Source: JBOHHM01 sp050725495 (lineage in GTDB: Bacteria > Pseudomonadota > Gammaproteobacteria > Burkholderiales > Burkholderiaceae_C). Taken from it: DNA of 10,598 nucleotides. The stretch covers positions 1-10,598 of the forward strand of contig JBOHHM010000100.1 of NCBI GenBank assembly GCA_050725495.1, given 5' to 3'. Shown piece after piece: positions 1 through 6,581 of the stretch (the stretch's first letter is position 1; the number at the start of each line of letters is the position of its first letter). The notes beneath the pieces were generated by a model. It made no database searches. It had not been told where the DNA came from and worked only from the letters and a program-made list of their open reading frames with translations. The translations under genes were made by a program, and so were the position numbers.

Positions 1-184
1 GCCCTGGACGCTGGCCACGGTCAAGCAGGCCACGGCCGCGCTGCGCGGCGAGTTCCAGCCGATCTCCGACATGCGCGCCTCGGCTGCCTACCGCAGCGAG
101 GTGCTGGGCAACCTGATGCAGCGCTTCTGGCTCGAAAGCCAGGGCATGCAGCAAATCAATCTGGAAACAGCATTGTCATTCTGA
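1..184 (+). CDS. xdhA: Xanthine dehydrogenase small (FAD/2Fe-2S) subunit, C-terminal end only
   Basis: This is the 3' end of a gene entering from the left; reading from base 2 it gives 60 residues before TGA at 182-184. The residues, including FQPISDMRASAAYR and NLMQRFWLE, match the end of the CO-dehydrogenase-type flavoprotein C-terminal domain of XdhA, where the SDMRASxxYR stretch is conserved. XdhA carries the 2Fe-2S clusters and FAD and passes electrons from the molybdenum site in XdhB to NAD+ during hypoxanthine/xanthine oxidation to urate in the cytoplasm. The pairing with xdhB 77 nt downstream on the same strand supports the assignment. The last residues (Ser-Phe) and the stop codon fall inside the inverted repeat at 174-245, so the natural C-terminus was probably rewritten by that element. 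The N-terminal iron-sulfur and FAD domains lie outside the window. Confidence 0.88.
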   Translation, partial: PWTLATVKQATAALRGEFQPISDMRASAAYRSEVLGNLMQRFWLESQGMQQINLETALSF

Positions 185-245
185 GCGCAGCGAAGAATCT
201 CCATGCAAGCAACAACCGAGACCCTTCGCTTTGCGCAGGGTGACA
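174..245. repeat. 72-nt imperfect inverted repeat (dispersed palindrome or MITE-like) between xdhA and xdhB
   Basis: The left arm 174-201 begins TGTCATTCTGAGCG and the right arm 218-245 ends GCAGGGTGACA. With the right arm reverse-complemented, the arms agree at 21 of 28 positions, around a 16-nt loop (202-217). The outermost five bases and the inner AGCGAAG and TCTC blocks match exactly. I recall the TGTCATTCTGAGCG...GCGAAGAATCTC pattern as a dispersed palindromic element in many unrelated bacterial genomes; this is from memory and not checked. It supplies the xdhA stop codon and ends just before the xdhB Shine-Dalgarno (AAGGA, 248-252). In the xdhAB transcript it would fold into a long interrupted hairpin and could affect read-through, mRNA processing or stability. 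Confidence 0.75.
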
Positions 246-261
246 GAAAGGAAAATTCCGC

Positions 262-2577
262 ATGAACGCCCCTGACATCATCTTCGCTCCCGGCACGACC
301 CATACCCATGCCTGCGGCGTACCCAAAGCGCACGAAAGCGCGGTGGCCCAGGTCGCCGGTGCGGCGACCTACATCGACGACATCCCCGAGATCAAGGGCA
401 CGTTGTACGCCGCCCCCATCCTCTCGAGCGTGGCCCATGGCCGGCTGCTGGGCGTGGACGCCAGCGCCGCCCTGGCGCTGGCCGGCGTGCACGATGTGAT
501 CCTGGCCAAGGACATCCCTGGCGACCCGATCCTGGCCACGTTCTCGCACGACGAACCGATCTTCGCCAGCACCCATGTCGAGCATATCGGCCAGGTGGTT
601 GGCGTGGTTGTGGCCGACAGCGTGATGCTGGCGCGCCGCGCCGCGCGCCTGGTCAAGCTCGACATCGAGGCCCTGCCTGCCATCCTCACGGTGCAGGAGG
701 CGCTCAAGGCCCAGAGCCATGTGCTGGCGCCGGTGTTCGTCAAGCGTGGCGACGCGGCCAAGGCGCTGGCCAATGCCCCCCACACGCTGAGCGGCTCGTT
801 CGAGATCGGCGGCCAGGAGCATTTCTACCTCGAGGGCCAGGTCGCCTATGCGCTGCCGCTGGAACAGAACCAGTGGTGGGTCTACTCCAGCACCCAGCAC
901 CCCGGCGAAATCCAGCACTGGGTGGCCCATGCGCTGGGCATTGCCAACCACGCGGTCAAGGTCGAGTGCCGCCGCATGGGCGGCGGCTTTGGCGGCAAGG
1001 AAACGCAAAGCGGTCACATGGCGGTCTGGTCGGCGCTGGCCGCGACCAAGCTGCGCCGCCCGGTCAAGCTGCGCATGGACCGCGACGACGATTTCATGGT
1101 CACCGGCAAGCGCCACCCGTTTGCCTATGAATACACGGTGGGCTTCGACGACAGCGGCCTGATCACCGGCCTCAAACTCATGCTGGCGGCCAATTGCGGT
1201 TTTAGCGCGGACTTGAGCGGCCCTGTGGCTGACCGCGCTGTTTTTCACAGTGACAACGCCTACTTCCTGAGCGATGTCGATATTGCGTCCTACCGCTGCA
1301 AGACGAATACGCAAAGCCACACCGCCTTTCGCGGCTTCGGCGGCCCGCAGGGCGTGATCGTGATCGAAGCCATCATGGGCGACATTGCGCGCCGGCTGGG
1401 CTTGGACCCGATGGACGTGCGCATGCGCAACCTCTATGGCGTGGAAGACCGCAATGTCACCCACTACCAGATGAAGGTGGAGGACAACATCCTCGAGCCC
1501 CTGCTGTCCAGGCTGCAGGAGACATCGCACTACCGCCAGCGCCGCCACGAAATCGCCCGATGGAATGCCAGCAGCCCCGTGATCAAGCGCGGCATCGCGA
1601 TCACGCCGGTGAAGTTCGGCATATCGTTCACCGCGACCTTCTTCAACCAGGCCGGCGCGCTGGTCCATGTCTACACCGACGGCAGCGTGCAGGTCAACCA
1701 CGGCGGCACCGAAATGGGCCAGGGCCTCAACACCAAGGTCGCGCAGATCGTGGCCGACGAGCTGGGCGTGCCGTTCGAGCGCGTGCTGGCCACGGCCAGC
1801 GACACCAGCAAGGTGCCCAATGCCTCGGCCACGGCGGCATCGAGCGGCACCGACCTCAACGGCCGCGCCGCCCAGTTTGCTGCGCGCCAGGTGCGCGAGC
1901 GCCTCATCAAATATGTGGCCGAACACGAGGGCTGCGCACCCGAGGCCGTGGTGATCGCCCAGGGCCAGGTCAGCTCGCCCAAGGGCACACAAAGCTTCGA
2001 GCAGCTGGTGGACAAGGCCTACCACGCGCGCGTGCAGCTCTGGAGCGACGGCTTCTACAAAACGCCCAAGATCCACTACGACAAGCACACGCTGACCGGC
2101 CGGCCGTTCTACTACTTTGCCTACGGCGCGGCCTGCTCGGAGGTGGCGATCGACACGCTGACCGGCGAAAACCGCGTGCTCAAAGTCGACATCCTGCACG
2201 ACGTCGGCACCTCGATCAACCCGGCCATCGACATCGGCCAGATCGAGGGCGGTTTTGTGCAGGGCATGGGCTGGCTCACCACCGAAGAGCTGGTCTGGAA
2301 CGACAAGGGCTACCTGAGCACCCACGCGCCCAGCACCTACAAGATCCCGGCCACCGGCGACGTGCCCGCCCACTTCCGGGTCGACCTCTGGCCCGAGCCC
2401 AACCGCGAAGACAACGTGTTCGGCAGCAAGGCCGTGGGCGAGCCGCCCTTCATGCTGGCCATCAGCGTCTGGGAAGCGATTCGCGACGCCGTGGCCGCCG
2501 CCAAGGGCGACAGCCAGCCCGTGGTGCTCAATGCCCCGGCGACGGCCGAAAACGTGCTCAGCAGCCTCAAGGCCTGA
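262..2577 (+). CDS. xdhB: Xanthine dehydrogenase, molybdopterin-binding subunit
   Basis: The 771-residue product is the large catalytic subunit of bacterial xanthine dehydrogenase, which hydroxylates hypoxanthine and xanthine to urate at a molybdenum centre in the cytoplasm. Its length is usual for XdhB. Signature residues can be placed by comparison with the bovine enzyme: Q212 in SSTQ (bovine Q767), MGGGFGGKE at 239-247 with E247 (E802), R325 in DRAVFH (R880), AFRGFGG at 355-361 with R357 and F359 (R912, F914), GTEMGQG at 482-488, and catalytic E727 in VGEPP (E1261). All substrate and cofactor contacts I can check are present, so the enzyme should be active and purine-specific. ATG 262 is preceded by AAGGA at 248-252 with nine-base spacing. 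It is co-oriented with xdhA. The sulfuration accessory gene xdhC does not follow, so it must act from elsewhere or be missing. Confidence 0.97.
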   Translation: MNAPDIIFAPGTTHTHACGVPKAHESAVAQVAGAATYIDDIPEIKGTLYAAPILSSVAHGRLLGVDASAALALAGVHDVILAKDIPGDPILATFSHDEPIFASTHVEHIGQVVGVVVADSVMLARRAARLVKLDIEALPAILTVQEALKAQSHVLAPVFVKRGDAAKALANAPHTLSGSFEIGGQEHFYLEGQVAYALPLEQNQWWVYSSTQHPGEIQHWVAHALGIANHAVKVECRRMGGGFGGKETQSGHMAVWSALAATKLRRPVKLRMDRDDDFMVTGKRHPFAYEYTVGFDDSGLITGLKLMLAANCGFSADLSGPVADRAVFHSDNAYFLSDVDIASYRCKTNTQSHTAFRGFGGPQGVIVIEAIMGDIARRLGLDPMDVRMRNLYGVEDRNVTHYQMKVEDNILEPLLSRLQETSHYRQRRHEIARWNASSPVIKRGIAITPVKFGISFTATFFNQAGALVHVYTDGSVQVNHGGTEMGQGLNTKVAQIVADELGVPFERVLATASDTSKVPNASATAASSGTDLNGRAAQFAARQVRERLIKYVAEHEGCAPEAVVIAQGQVSSPKGTQSFEQLVDKAYHARVQLWSDGFYKTPKIHYDKHTLTGRPFYYFAYGAACSEVAIDTLTGENRVLKVDILHDVGTSINPAIDIGQIEGGFVQGMGWLTTEELVWNDKGYLSTHAPSTYKIPATGDVPAHFRVDLWPEPNREDNVFGSKAVGEPPFMLAISVWEAIRDAVAAAKGDSQPVVLNAPATAENVLSSLKA

Positions 2578-2977
2578 ACCGCGTTAGCCACGCTACAGTT
2601 CGGTCATGCTGACCCGCGTGACCGATCTGGCCTCTGTGCCCGGCAGCTGATGGCCGCTTTGTCTGCCCTCGCAGACGAGCAAGGCCTCAGCCTGCGCCCT
2701 CCCCCCTGCCCGAGCCCACGAGCTGCTGCGCTCGCGGCTACCATGGCTGCGTTTGGAAGGGCTACTTTGCGGCGGTCGAGTACTGGCGTGACGAGGCCTT
2801 GCTGCGGCTCGAGGCCGGCAGCCCGCTTTCAGCCTCAGGCGACCTTCCTCAGATCCCGGGCACGCAGGTTCGAGGGGCACTGGCTTGAACGCCACGGCTG
2901 CCGCCCAGCGCAAGGACGGCCGCAACGACGACACACCCCGCGTTGACATGAAAAATTGGCTTCAGCTCACACAGAAT
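2578..2977. other. Intergenic stretch without a convincing gene, possible gene relic
   Basis: About 400 nt separate xdhB from the convergent ttuD end. Open frames exist on both strands (2650-2946 on +, 2593-2949 on -), but their products are rich in Arg, Ala and Pro with no recognisable motif, as expected by chance in GC-rich DNA. The most protein-like stretch is frame 3 at 2745-2888, which contains GYFAAVEYWRDEALLRL and ends in TGA at 2886-2888; upstream it becomes cysteine-rich and loses that character. It may be the tail of a decayed gene, but I do not recognise the family. This is where xdhC or guaD often lie in related clusters, and no trace of XdhC could be read. Confidence 0.45.
2600..2625 (+). 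terminator. Hairpin after xdhB, possible terminator or mRNA 3' end
   Basis: TCGGTCA (2600-2606) and TGACCGA (2619-2625) form a perfect 7-bp inverted repeat around a 12-nt loop, 22 nt after the xdhB stop codon. No T-run follows, so it is not a classical intrinsic terminator. It could mark the transcript 3' end or be a protein-binding dyad. Confidence 0.3.
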
Positions 2978-3009
2978 GGGCGCATCCTGCTACAAAATCA
3001 ATAGCGCCC
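2978..3009 (-). terminator. Inverted repeat over the ttuD stop codon, with AT-rich near-palindromic core
   Basis: GGGCGC (2978-2983) and GCGCCC (3004-3009) are perfectly complementary around 20 nt. Inside lies a 17-bp near-palindrome at 2989-3005 (GCTAC-N7-ATAGC), which contains the ttuD stop codon (TAG on the - strand, 2992-2990). Further along the - strand comes a T5 run at 2955-2951, too far away for a textbook terminator. I recall short GCTA...TAGC motifs with AT-rich centres as frequent at gene ends in Comamonadaceae; this is unverified. It probably forms a 3' hairpin for the ttuC-bug-ttuD transcript. Confidence 0.4.
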
Positions 3010-4306
3010 GGAAATCGTTGACGTTGGTGTGCGTCGGCCCGGTGATCACCAGGTCGTCCAGCATCCTGAAATAGCCATAGGCATCGTTGCGGTCCAGGTA
3101 CTGGTCGATCTTCATGCCCAGCGACTGGGCCCGCGACAGGGTTTCCGGCGCGACGAAAGCGCCGGCGTTGTCTTCCACGCCATCGATGCCGTCGGTGTCG
3201 GCCGCCAGCGCCCAGACGTCGGGCTGTCCCTGCAGCGCCTGCGCCAGGCCCATGCAGAACTCGCCGGCCCGGCCACCGCGGCCGCGCGGCGTACCCTCGG
3301 GCTGCTTCTTGATCGTGACCGTGGTTTCACCGCCAGACAGGATCACGCAGGGCTTGGCGAAAGGCTGGCCGCGCTGCGCCACCGCGCGTGCGAGCGCCGC
3401 ATGCACCTTGCCGACCTCGCGCGACTCGCCTTCGATCTCGTCGCTCAGGATGTGCGCTGCCATGCCTGCGGCGCGCGCCGCCGCCGCCGCGGCTTCGAGC
3501 GACTGCTGCGGTGTCGCGATCAGGTGGACCTCATGGCCGTTGAAAGCCGCATCGCCGGGCTTGGGCGTTTCGAGTGCCCCCTGCTCGAGCAGGCTCATGA
3601 GCCCGCCGGGAATCGCGATGCCGTAGCGTTCGAGAATGGCCACGGCATCAGCGCAGCTGCTCGCATCGGGCACGGTCGGCCCGCTGGCGATGATGGCCGG
3701 GTCGTCGCCCGGGACATCGCTGATGGTCAGCGTCACCACCTTGGCCGGCGCACAGGCCAGCGCGAGACGCCCGCCCTTGATGCGCGAGAGATGCTTGCGC
3801 ACGCAGTTCATCTCGGCAATGTTGGCGCCGGAATTGAGCAACTCCTTGTTGATGCGCTGCTTGTCTTCCAGCGTCAGCCCATCGGCCGGCAAGCTCAGCA
3901 GGGCCGAGCCGCCGCCCGAGATCAGGCACAGCACGAGGTCGTCTTTCGTGAGCCCCTGCGTCAGCGCGAGGATGCGCTGGGCCGCGGCCAGGCCGGCCGC
4001 GTCGGGTAGGGGGTGAGCCGCCTCGACGATTTCAATGCGCTGCTTCAGGCCTTCGGGCCGCGGCGGCGTGTGGTGATAGCGTGTGACCACCAAGCCCTCC
4101 AACGGCGCATCCGCCGGCCAAAGCGCTTCCACGGCATGGGCCATGGAGCCGCCGGCTTTGCCGGCACCGAGCACGAGGGTTCGGCCCTTGGGCGGTTTCG
4201 GCAGGTACGCCGCTGTGTTGTGCAGCGGCAGGGCGCGCCGGACGGCAGCGCGGTAGAGGTACTCAAGAAACTGGTGTGGCTCGGTGGCGGGATTGGGTGA
4301 TGTCAT
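2990..4306 (-). CDS. ttuD: Glycerate 2-kinase, class II (MOFRL family; often annotated hydroxypyruvate reductase)
   Basis: The 438-residue cytoplasmic protein has the two-domain MOFRL glycerate kinase layout. The N-terminal DUF4147 domain shows LGAGKAGGSMA (47-57, conserved K50), LISGGGSALLSLP (128-140), RKHLSRIKGGRLA (170-182) and TISDVPGDDPAIIASGP (194-210). The MOFRL domain shows ILSGGETTV (322-330), GRGGRAGEF (342-350), AADTDGIDG (368-376) and the end motif GPTHTNVNDF (423-432). The family phosphorylates D-glycerate with ATP, usually to 2-phosphoglycerate. The older name hydroxypyruvate reductase comes from early work on Agrobacterium vitis ttuD. One small oddity is GGRAGEF where many relatives have GGRNxE. 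ATG 4306 has GGAG (4317-4314) seven bases upstream. It is the last gene of the ttuC-bug-ttuD string, 68 nt after the binding-protein gene, and fits as the exit from tartrate or glyoxylate breakdown into glycolysis. Confidence 0.92.
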   Translation of the reverse strand: MTSPNPATEPHQFLEYLYRAAVRRALPLHNTAAYLPKPPKGRTLVLGAGKAGGSMAHAVEALWPADAPLEGLVVTRYHHTPPRPEGLKQRIEIVEAAHPLPDAAGLAAAQRILALTQGLTKDDLVLCLISGGGSALLSLPADGLTLEDKQRINKELLNSGANIAEMNCVRKHLSRIKGGRLALACAPAKVVTLTISDVPGDDPAIIASGPTVPDASSCADAVAILERYGIAIPGGLMSLLEQGALETPKPGDAAFNGHEVHLIATPQQSLEAAAAAARAAGMAAHILSDEIEGESREVGKVHAALARAVAQRGQPFAKPCVILSGGETTVTIKKQPEGTPRGRGGRAGEFCMGLAQALQGQPDVWALAADTDGIDGVEDNAGAFVAPETLSRAQSLGMKIDQYLDRNDAYGYFRMLDDLVITGPTHTNVNDFRALLIL

Positions 4307-4330
4307 GGCTTGTCTCCACCTTGCATTGTG

Positions 4331-4351
4331 CCGCTGTAACCCGCTGGTAAC
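4331..4351. repeat. Short imperfect tandem duplication in the bug-ttuD gap
   Basis: CCGCTGTAAC (4331-4340) is followed at once by CCGCTGGTAAC (4341-4351), the same unit with one inserted G. It lies in the 68-nt spacer upstream of ttuD. Two adjacent copies could be a protein-binding pair or a slippage product; nothing else supports a function. Confidence 0.3.
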
Positions 4352-4374
4352 TGCGCGCCCTGGTCAAAACTGAT

Positions 4375-5361
4375 TCACTCGATAGTGACCCTGGCGTCTT
4401 TGACGAGCTTGGCGAACCGCTCGGTATCCTCCTTGATCTGTCGCGCCATCTGCTCGGGCGTGTTGCCGACGGGCTCGGCGCCGATGTCTTCCATTCGCTT
4501 CTTGAAATCCGGCGTGTGGATGATCTTGACGAGTTCGGTGTTGAGCCGGGTCACGATCTCCTTCGGCGTTCCCGCCGGCGCCAACACGCCGAACCAGGTG
4601 CCGAGGTTGAAGCCCCTGAGGCCGGACTCATCGAGCGTGGGCACATCGGGCAGGGCCACCGAGCGCTTGAGGGTGGTGACCGCCAGAGCGCGCAGCTTGC
4701 CGCCCTTGATGTGCGGCAGCACCGGCGTGATGGTGTCGAACGACATCGTGATCTGGCCGCCCAGCAGGTCGGTGGTCAGCGGGCCGCTGCCCTTGTAGGG
4801 CACATGCAGCATCTGCACGCCGCCCATGCCTTCGAACTGGGCGCCGATCAGATGCTGGCCCGTGCCGTTGCCATTCGACCCATAGGTCAGCTTGCCCGGC
4901 TCGGCCTTGGCCAGTGCCAGCAGCTCCTTGACGTTCTTCGCCGGCACATTGGGGTTGACCACCAGCACGTTGGGCACCAGAGCCACCGTCGTCACCGGCG
5001 TCAAGTCCTTCTGAAAGTCGTACGGCAGCTTCTTGTAGACGCTGGTCGCAATCGTGTGGTGCACCGCCCCCATCAGCAGGGTGTGGCCGTCCGCCCTGGA
5101 CTTGGCCACGAAGTCGGCGCCCAGCGTCGCACCGGCGCCGGGCTTGTTCTCGACCACCACAGGCTGGCCCAGGCTCTTGGAGAGCTCCTGTCCGACAGCG
5201 CGTGCGAGAACGTCGGTGGTGCCGCCGGCCGGAAACGGCACGATCAGGCTGATGGGCTTGGCAGGCCAGGTCTGGGCGAAAGCCGCACCGGTGATCAGTC
5301 CAAGCGCCAGCACGCTGGCGGCAGCGACTCGCCGCGTGGACTTCTTGTCTTGCAAACACAT
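4375..5361 (-). CDS. Tripartite tricarboxylate (Bug-family) periplasmic solute-binding protein
   Basis: The 328-residue product is a Bug/TctC-type extracytoplasmic binding protein. Residues 1-29 form a signal peptide: KKSTRR, a hydrophobic stretch, then AFA before a likely cut ahead of Q30. The mature protein begins with the family pattern WPAKPISLIVPFPAGGTTD (32-50), whose GGTTD loop contacts ligand carboxylates. ENKPGAGATLG (71-81) and VPYKGSGPLTTDLLGG (187-202) follow. The family usually binds small carboxylates such as citrate, tartrate or aromatic acids. Being between ttuC and ttuD suggests a tartrate- or malate-like ligand, by context only. No TctA/TctB membrane genes are present, so it is an orphan, as most Bug proteins are. 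ATG 5361 was chosen over an in-frame start at 5424 because GGAGGAG (5375-5369) sits seven bases upstream and the signal peptide then starts properly. The ttuC stop lies 28 nt upstream. Confidence 0.93.
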   Translation of the reverse strand: MCLQDKKSTRRVAAASVLALGLITGAAFAQTWPAKPISLIVPFPAGGTTDVLARAVGQELSKSLGQPVVVENKPGAGATLGADFVAKSRADGHTLLMGAVHHTIATSVYKKLPYDFQKDLTPVTTVALVPNVLVVNPNVPAKNVKELLALAKAEPGKLTYGSNGNGTGQHLIGAQFEGMGGVQMLHVPYKGSGPLTTDLLGGQITMSFDTITPVLPHIKGGKLRALAVTTLKRSVALPDVPTLDESGLRGFNLGTWFGVLAPAGTPKEIVTRLNTELVKIIHTPDFKKRMEDIGAEPVGNTPEQMARQIKEDTERFAKLVKDARVTIE

Positions 5362-5368
5362 GTCTTGT

Positions 5369-5375
5369 CTCCTCC
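5369..5375 (-). promoter_or_regulatory. Strong Shine-Dalgarno of the Bug gene, decides its start
   Basis: On the - strand GGAGGAG, followed by the seven-base spacer ACAAGAC, precedes ATG 5361. It lies just beyond the ttuC stop codon (5392-5390). This site rules out the longer in-frame reading from 5424, which would overlap the end of ttuC and bury the signal peptide. Confidence 0.8.
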
Positions 5376-5389
5376 GGATGGTCTTCGAA

Positions 5390-6481
5390 TCAGGCGGCGA
5401 GTTGCCGGGCAGCGGCACCCGCAATGCGGTCGCACACGGCCTGCGTCACCTGCGCCGTGGTGGCGCTGCCGCCCAGGTCGCGGGTATGCAGCGAGGCATC
5501 GGCCGTGATCTGTTCGATGGCGCGCATCAGCTGCTGCGCGGCAGCCTGCTCGCCCAAATGCTCGAGCAGCATCACGCAGCTCCAGAAGGTACCGACCGGA
5601 TTGGCCAGGCCCCGGCCCATGATGTCGAAGGCCGAGCCGTGGATGGGTTCGAACATGCTGGGGTAGCGGCGCTCGGGGTCGATGTTGCCGGTCGGCGCGA
5701 TACCGAGGCTGCCGGCCAGCGCGGCGGCCAGGTCGCTCAGGATGTCGGCATGCAGATTGGTCGCGACGATGGTGTCCAGGCTGGCCGGGCGGTTGACCAT
5801 GCGGGCGGTGGCCGCGTCGACCAGTTCCTTGTCCCACTTCACGTCGGGGAACTCCTGCGCGATCTGCACCGCGATTTCGTCCCACATCACCATCGCGTGG
5901 CGCTGGGCGTTGGACTTGGTGATCACCGTCAGCAACTTGCGCGGGCGCGACTGCGCGAGCCTGAAGGCGAAACGCATGATGCGTTCCACGCCGGCACGCG
6001 TCATCATCGAGAGATCGGTGGCCACCTCGATCGGGTGGCCCTGGTGGGCGCGGCCGCCGACGCCGGCGTATTCACCCTCGGAGTTCTCGCGCACGATCAC
6101 CCAGTTCAGGTCTTCGGGCTTGCAGCGCTTGAGCGGCGCGTCGATGCCGGGCAGGATGCGCGTGGGCCGCACGTTGGCGTACTGGTCGAAACCCTGGCAG
6201 ATCTTCAGGCGCAGGCCCCACAGCGTGATGTGGTCGGGAATATGCGGGTCGCCGGCCGAGCCGAACAGGATGGCGTCCATGCCGCGCAGGGCGTCCAGGC
6301 CCTTGTCCGGCATCATCACGCCGTGCTGGCGGAAGTAGTCGCCGCCCCAGTCGAACGAGGTGAATTCGAACTTGAAACGGTTCTGCGTGGCAGCCAGCGC
6401 TTGCAGCACCGTCTGGCCGGCGGGCACGACTTCCTTGCCAATGCCGTCGCCTGGGATGCAGGCAATCTTGTAGGTCTTCAT
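5390..6481 (-). CDS. ttuC: Tartrate dehydrogenase / D-malate dehydrogenase (decarboxylating)
   Basis: The 363-residue cytoplasmic enzyme belongs to the isocitrate/isopropylmalate dehydrogenase superfamily. It shows IACIPGDGIGKEV (6-18), the substrate arginine region LRLKICQGFDQYANVRP (90-106), VRENSEGEYAG (130-140), the catalytic lysine in ITKSN (K189), D222, the metal aspartates in HADILSD (D246, D250) and MFEPIHGSAFDI (276-287). The ICQGFDQYANVRP form and the HGSAFDIMGRG stretch are typical of the TtuC/DmlA branch rather than of LeuB. Such enzymes use NAD+ and Mn2+/K+ to oxidise (+)-tartrate to oxaloglycolate, convert meso-tartrate to D-glycerate, and decarboxylate D-malate to pyruvate; which is physiological here cannot be told. 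ATG 6481 has AAGGA (6492-6488) six bases upstream; a longer frame to 6538 runs into the operator. It is first in the ttuC-bug-ttuD string and divergent from the LysR gene. Confidence 0.93.
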   Translation of the reverse strand: MKTYKIACIPGDGIGKEVVPAGQTVLQALAATQNRFKFEFTSFDWGGDYFRQHGVMMPDKGLDALRGMDAILFGSAGDPHIPDHITLWGLRLKICQGFDQYANVRPTRILPGIDAPLKRCKPEDLNWVIVRENSEGEYAGVGGRAHQGHPIEVATDLSMMTRAGVERIMRFAFRLAQSRPRKLLTVITKSNAQRHAMVMWDEIAVQIAQEFPDVKWDKELVDAATARMVNRPASLDTIVATNLHADILSDLAAALAGSLGIAPTGNIDPERRYPSMFEPIHGSAFDIMGRGLANPVGTFWSCVMLLEHLGEQAAAQQLMRAIEQITADASLHTRDLGGSATTAQVTQAVCDRIAGAAARQLAA

Positions 6482-6522
6482 CGGGTTTCCTTGAATCGGG
6501 TGGGGATGGATTCGAACTCTAG

Positions 6523-6541
6523 CCATTGCCCTATTCAATGG
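6523..6541. promoter_or_regulatory. LysR-type operator between ttuC and the regulator gene
   Basis: CCATTG (6523-6528) and CAATGG (6536-6541) form a perfect 6-bp dyad around CCCTATT. T6526 and A6538 are separated by exactly 11 bases, fitting the T-N11-A rule with dyad symmetry for LysR regulators. It lies centrally in the 100-nt gap of a divergent LysR/target pair, 42 nt from ttuC and 41 nt from the regulator gene. A second weak half-pair, ATCC (6556-6559) and GGAT (6573-6576), could be an accessory site. Confidence 0.6.
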
Positions 6542-6554
6542 AACAGCCTAAAGT
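6526..6554 (+). promoter_or_regulatory. Possible sigma-70 promoter of the LysR gene
   Basis: TTGCCC (6526-6531) and TAAAGT (6549-6554) are 17 bases apart and would start transcription about 20 nt before the regulator's ATG. The -35 hexamer lies inside the LysR dyad, so the regulator bound there would block its own gene, the usual LysR autorepression. Both hexamers are imperfect and no experiment supports them. Confidence 0.35.
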
Positions 6555-6581
6555 TATCCGATTGTTTACTTTGGATTAAGA

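Noticed and set aside
88..2373. Long 761-residue open frame on the - strand opposite xdhB
   Set aside because: It is the antisense shadow of xdhB, created by GC-rich third positions. The product is an Ala/Gly/His/Val/Arg-rich string with no family motif, while the + strand carries every catalytic XdhB motif.
2650..2946. 98-residue + strand frame after xdhB as a real small gene
   Set aside because: It has no Shine-Dalgarno, an Arg/Pro/Ala-rich product and an equally long frame on the other strand; it looks like chance.
5362..5424. Longer N-terminus for the Bug protein starting at 5424
   Set aside because: It would overlap the end of ttuC and bury the signal peptide, while ATG 5361 has a near-perfect ribosome site.
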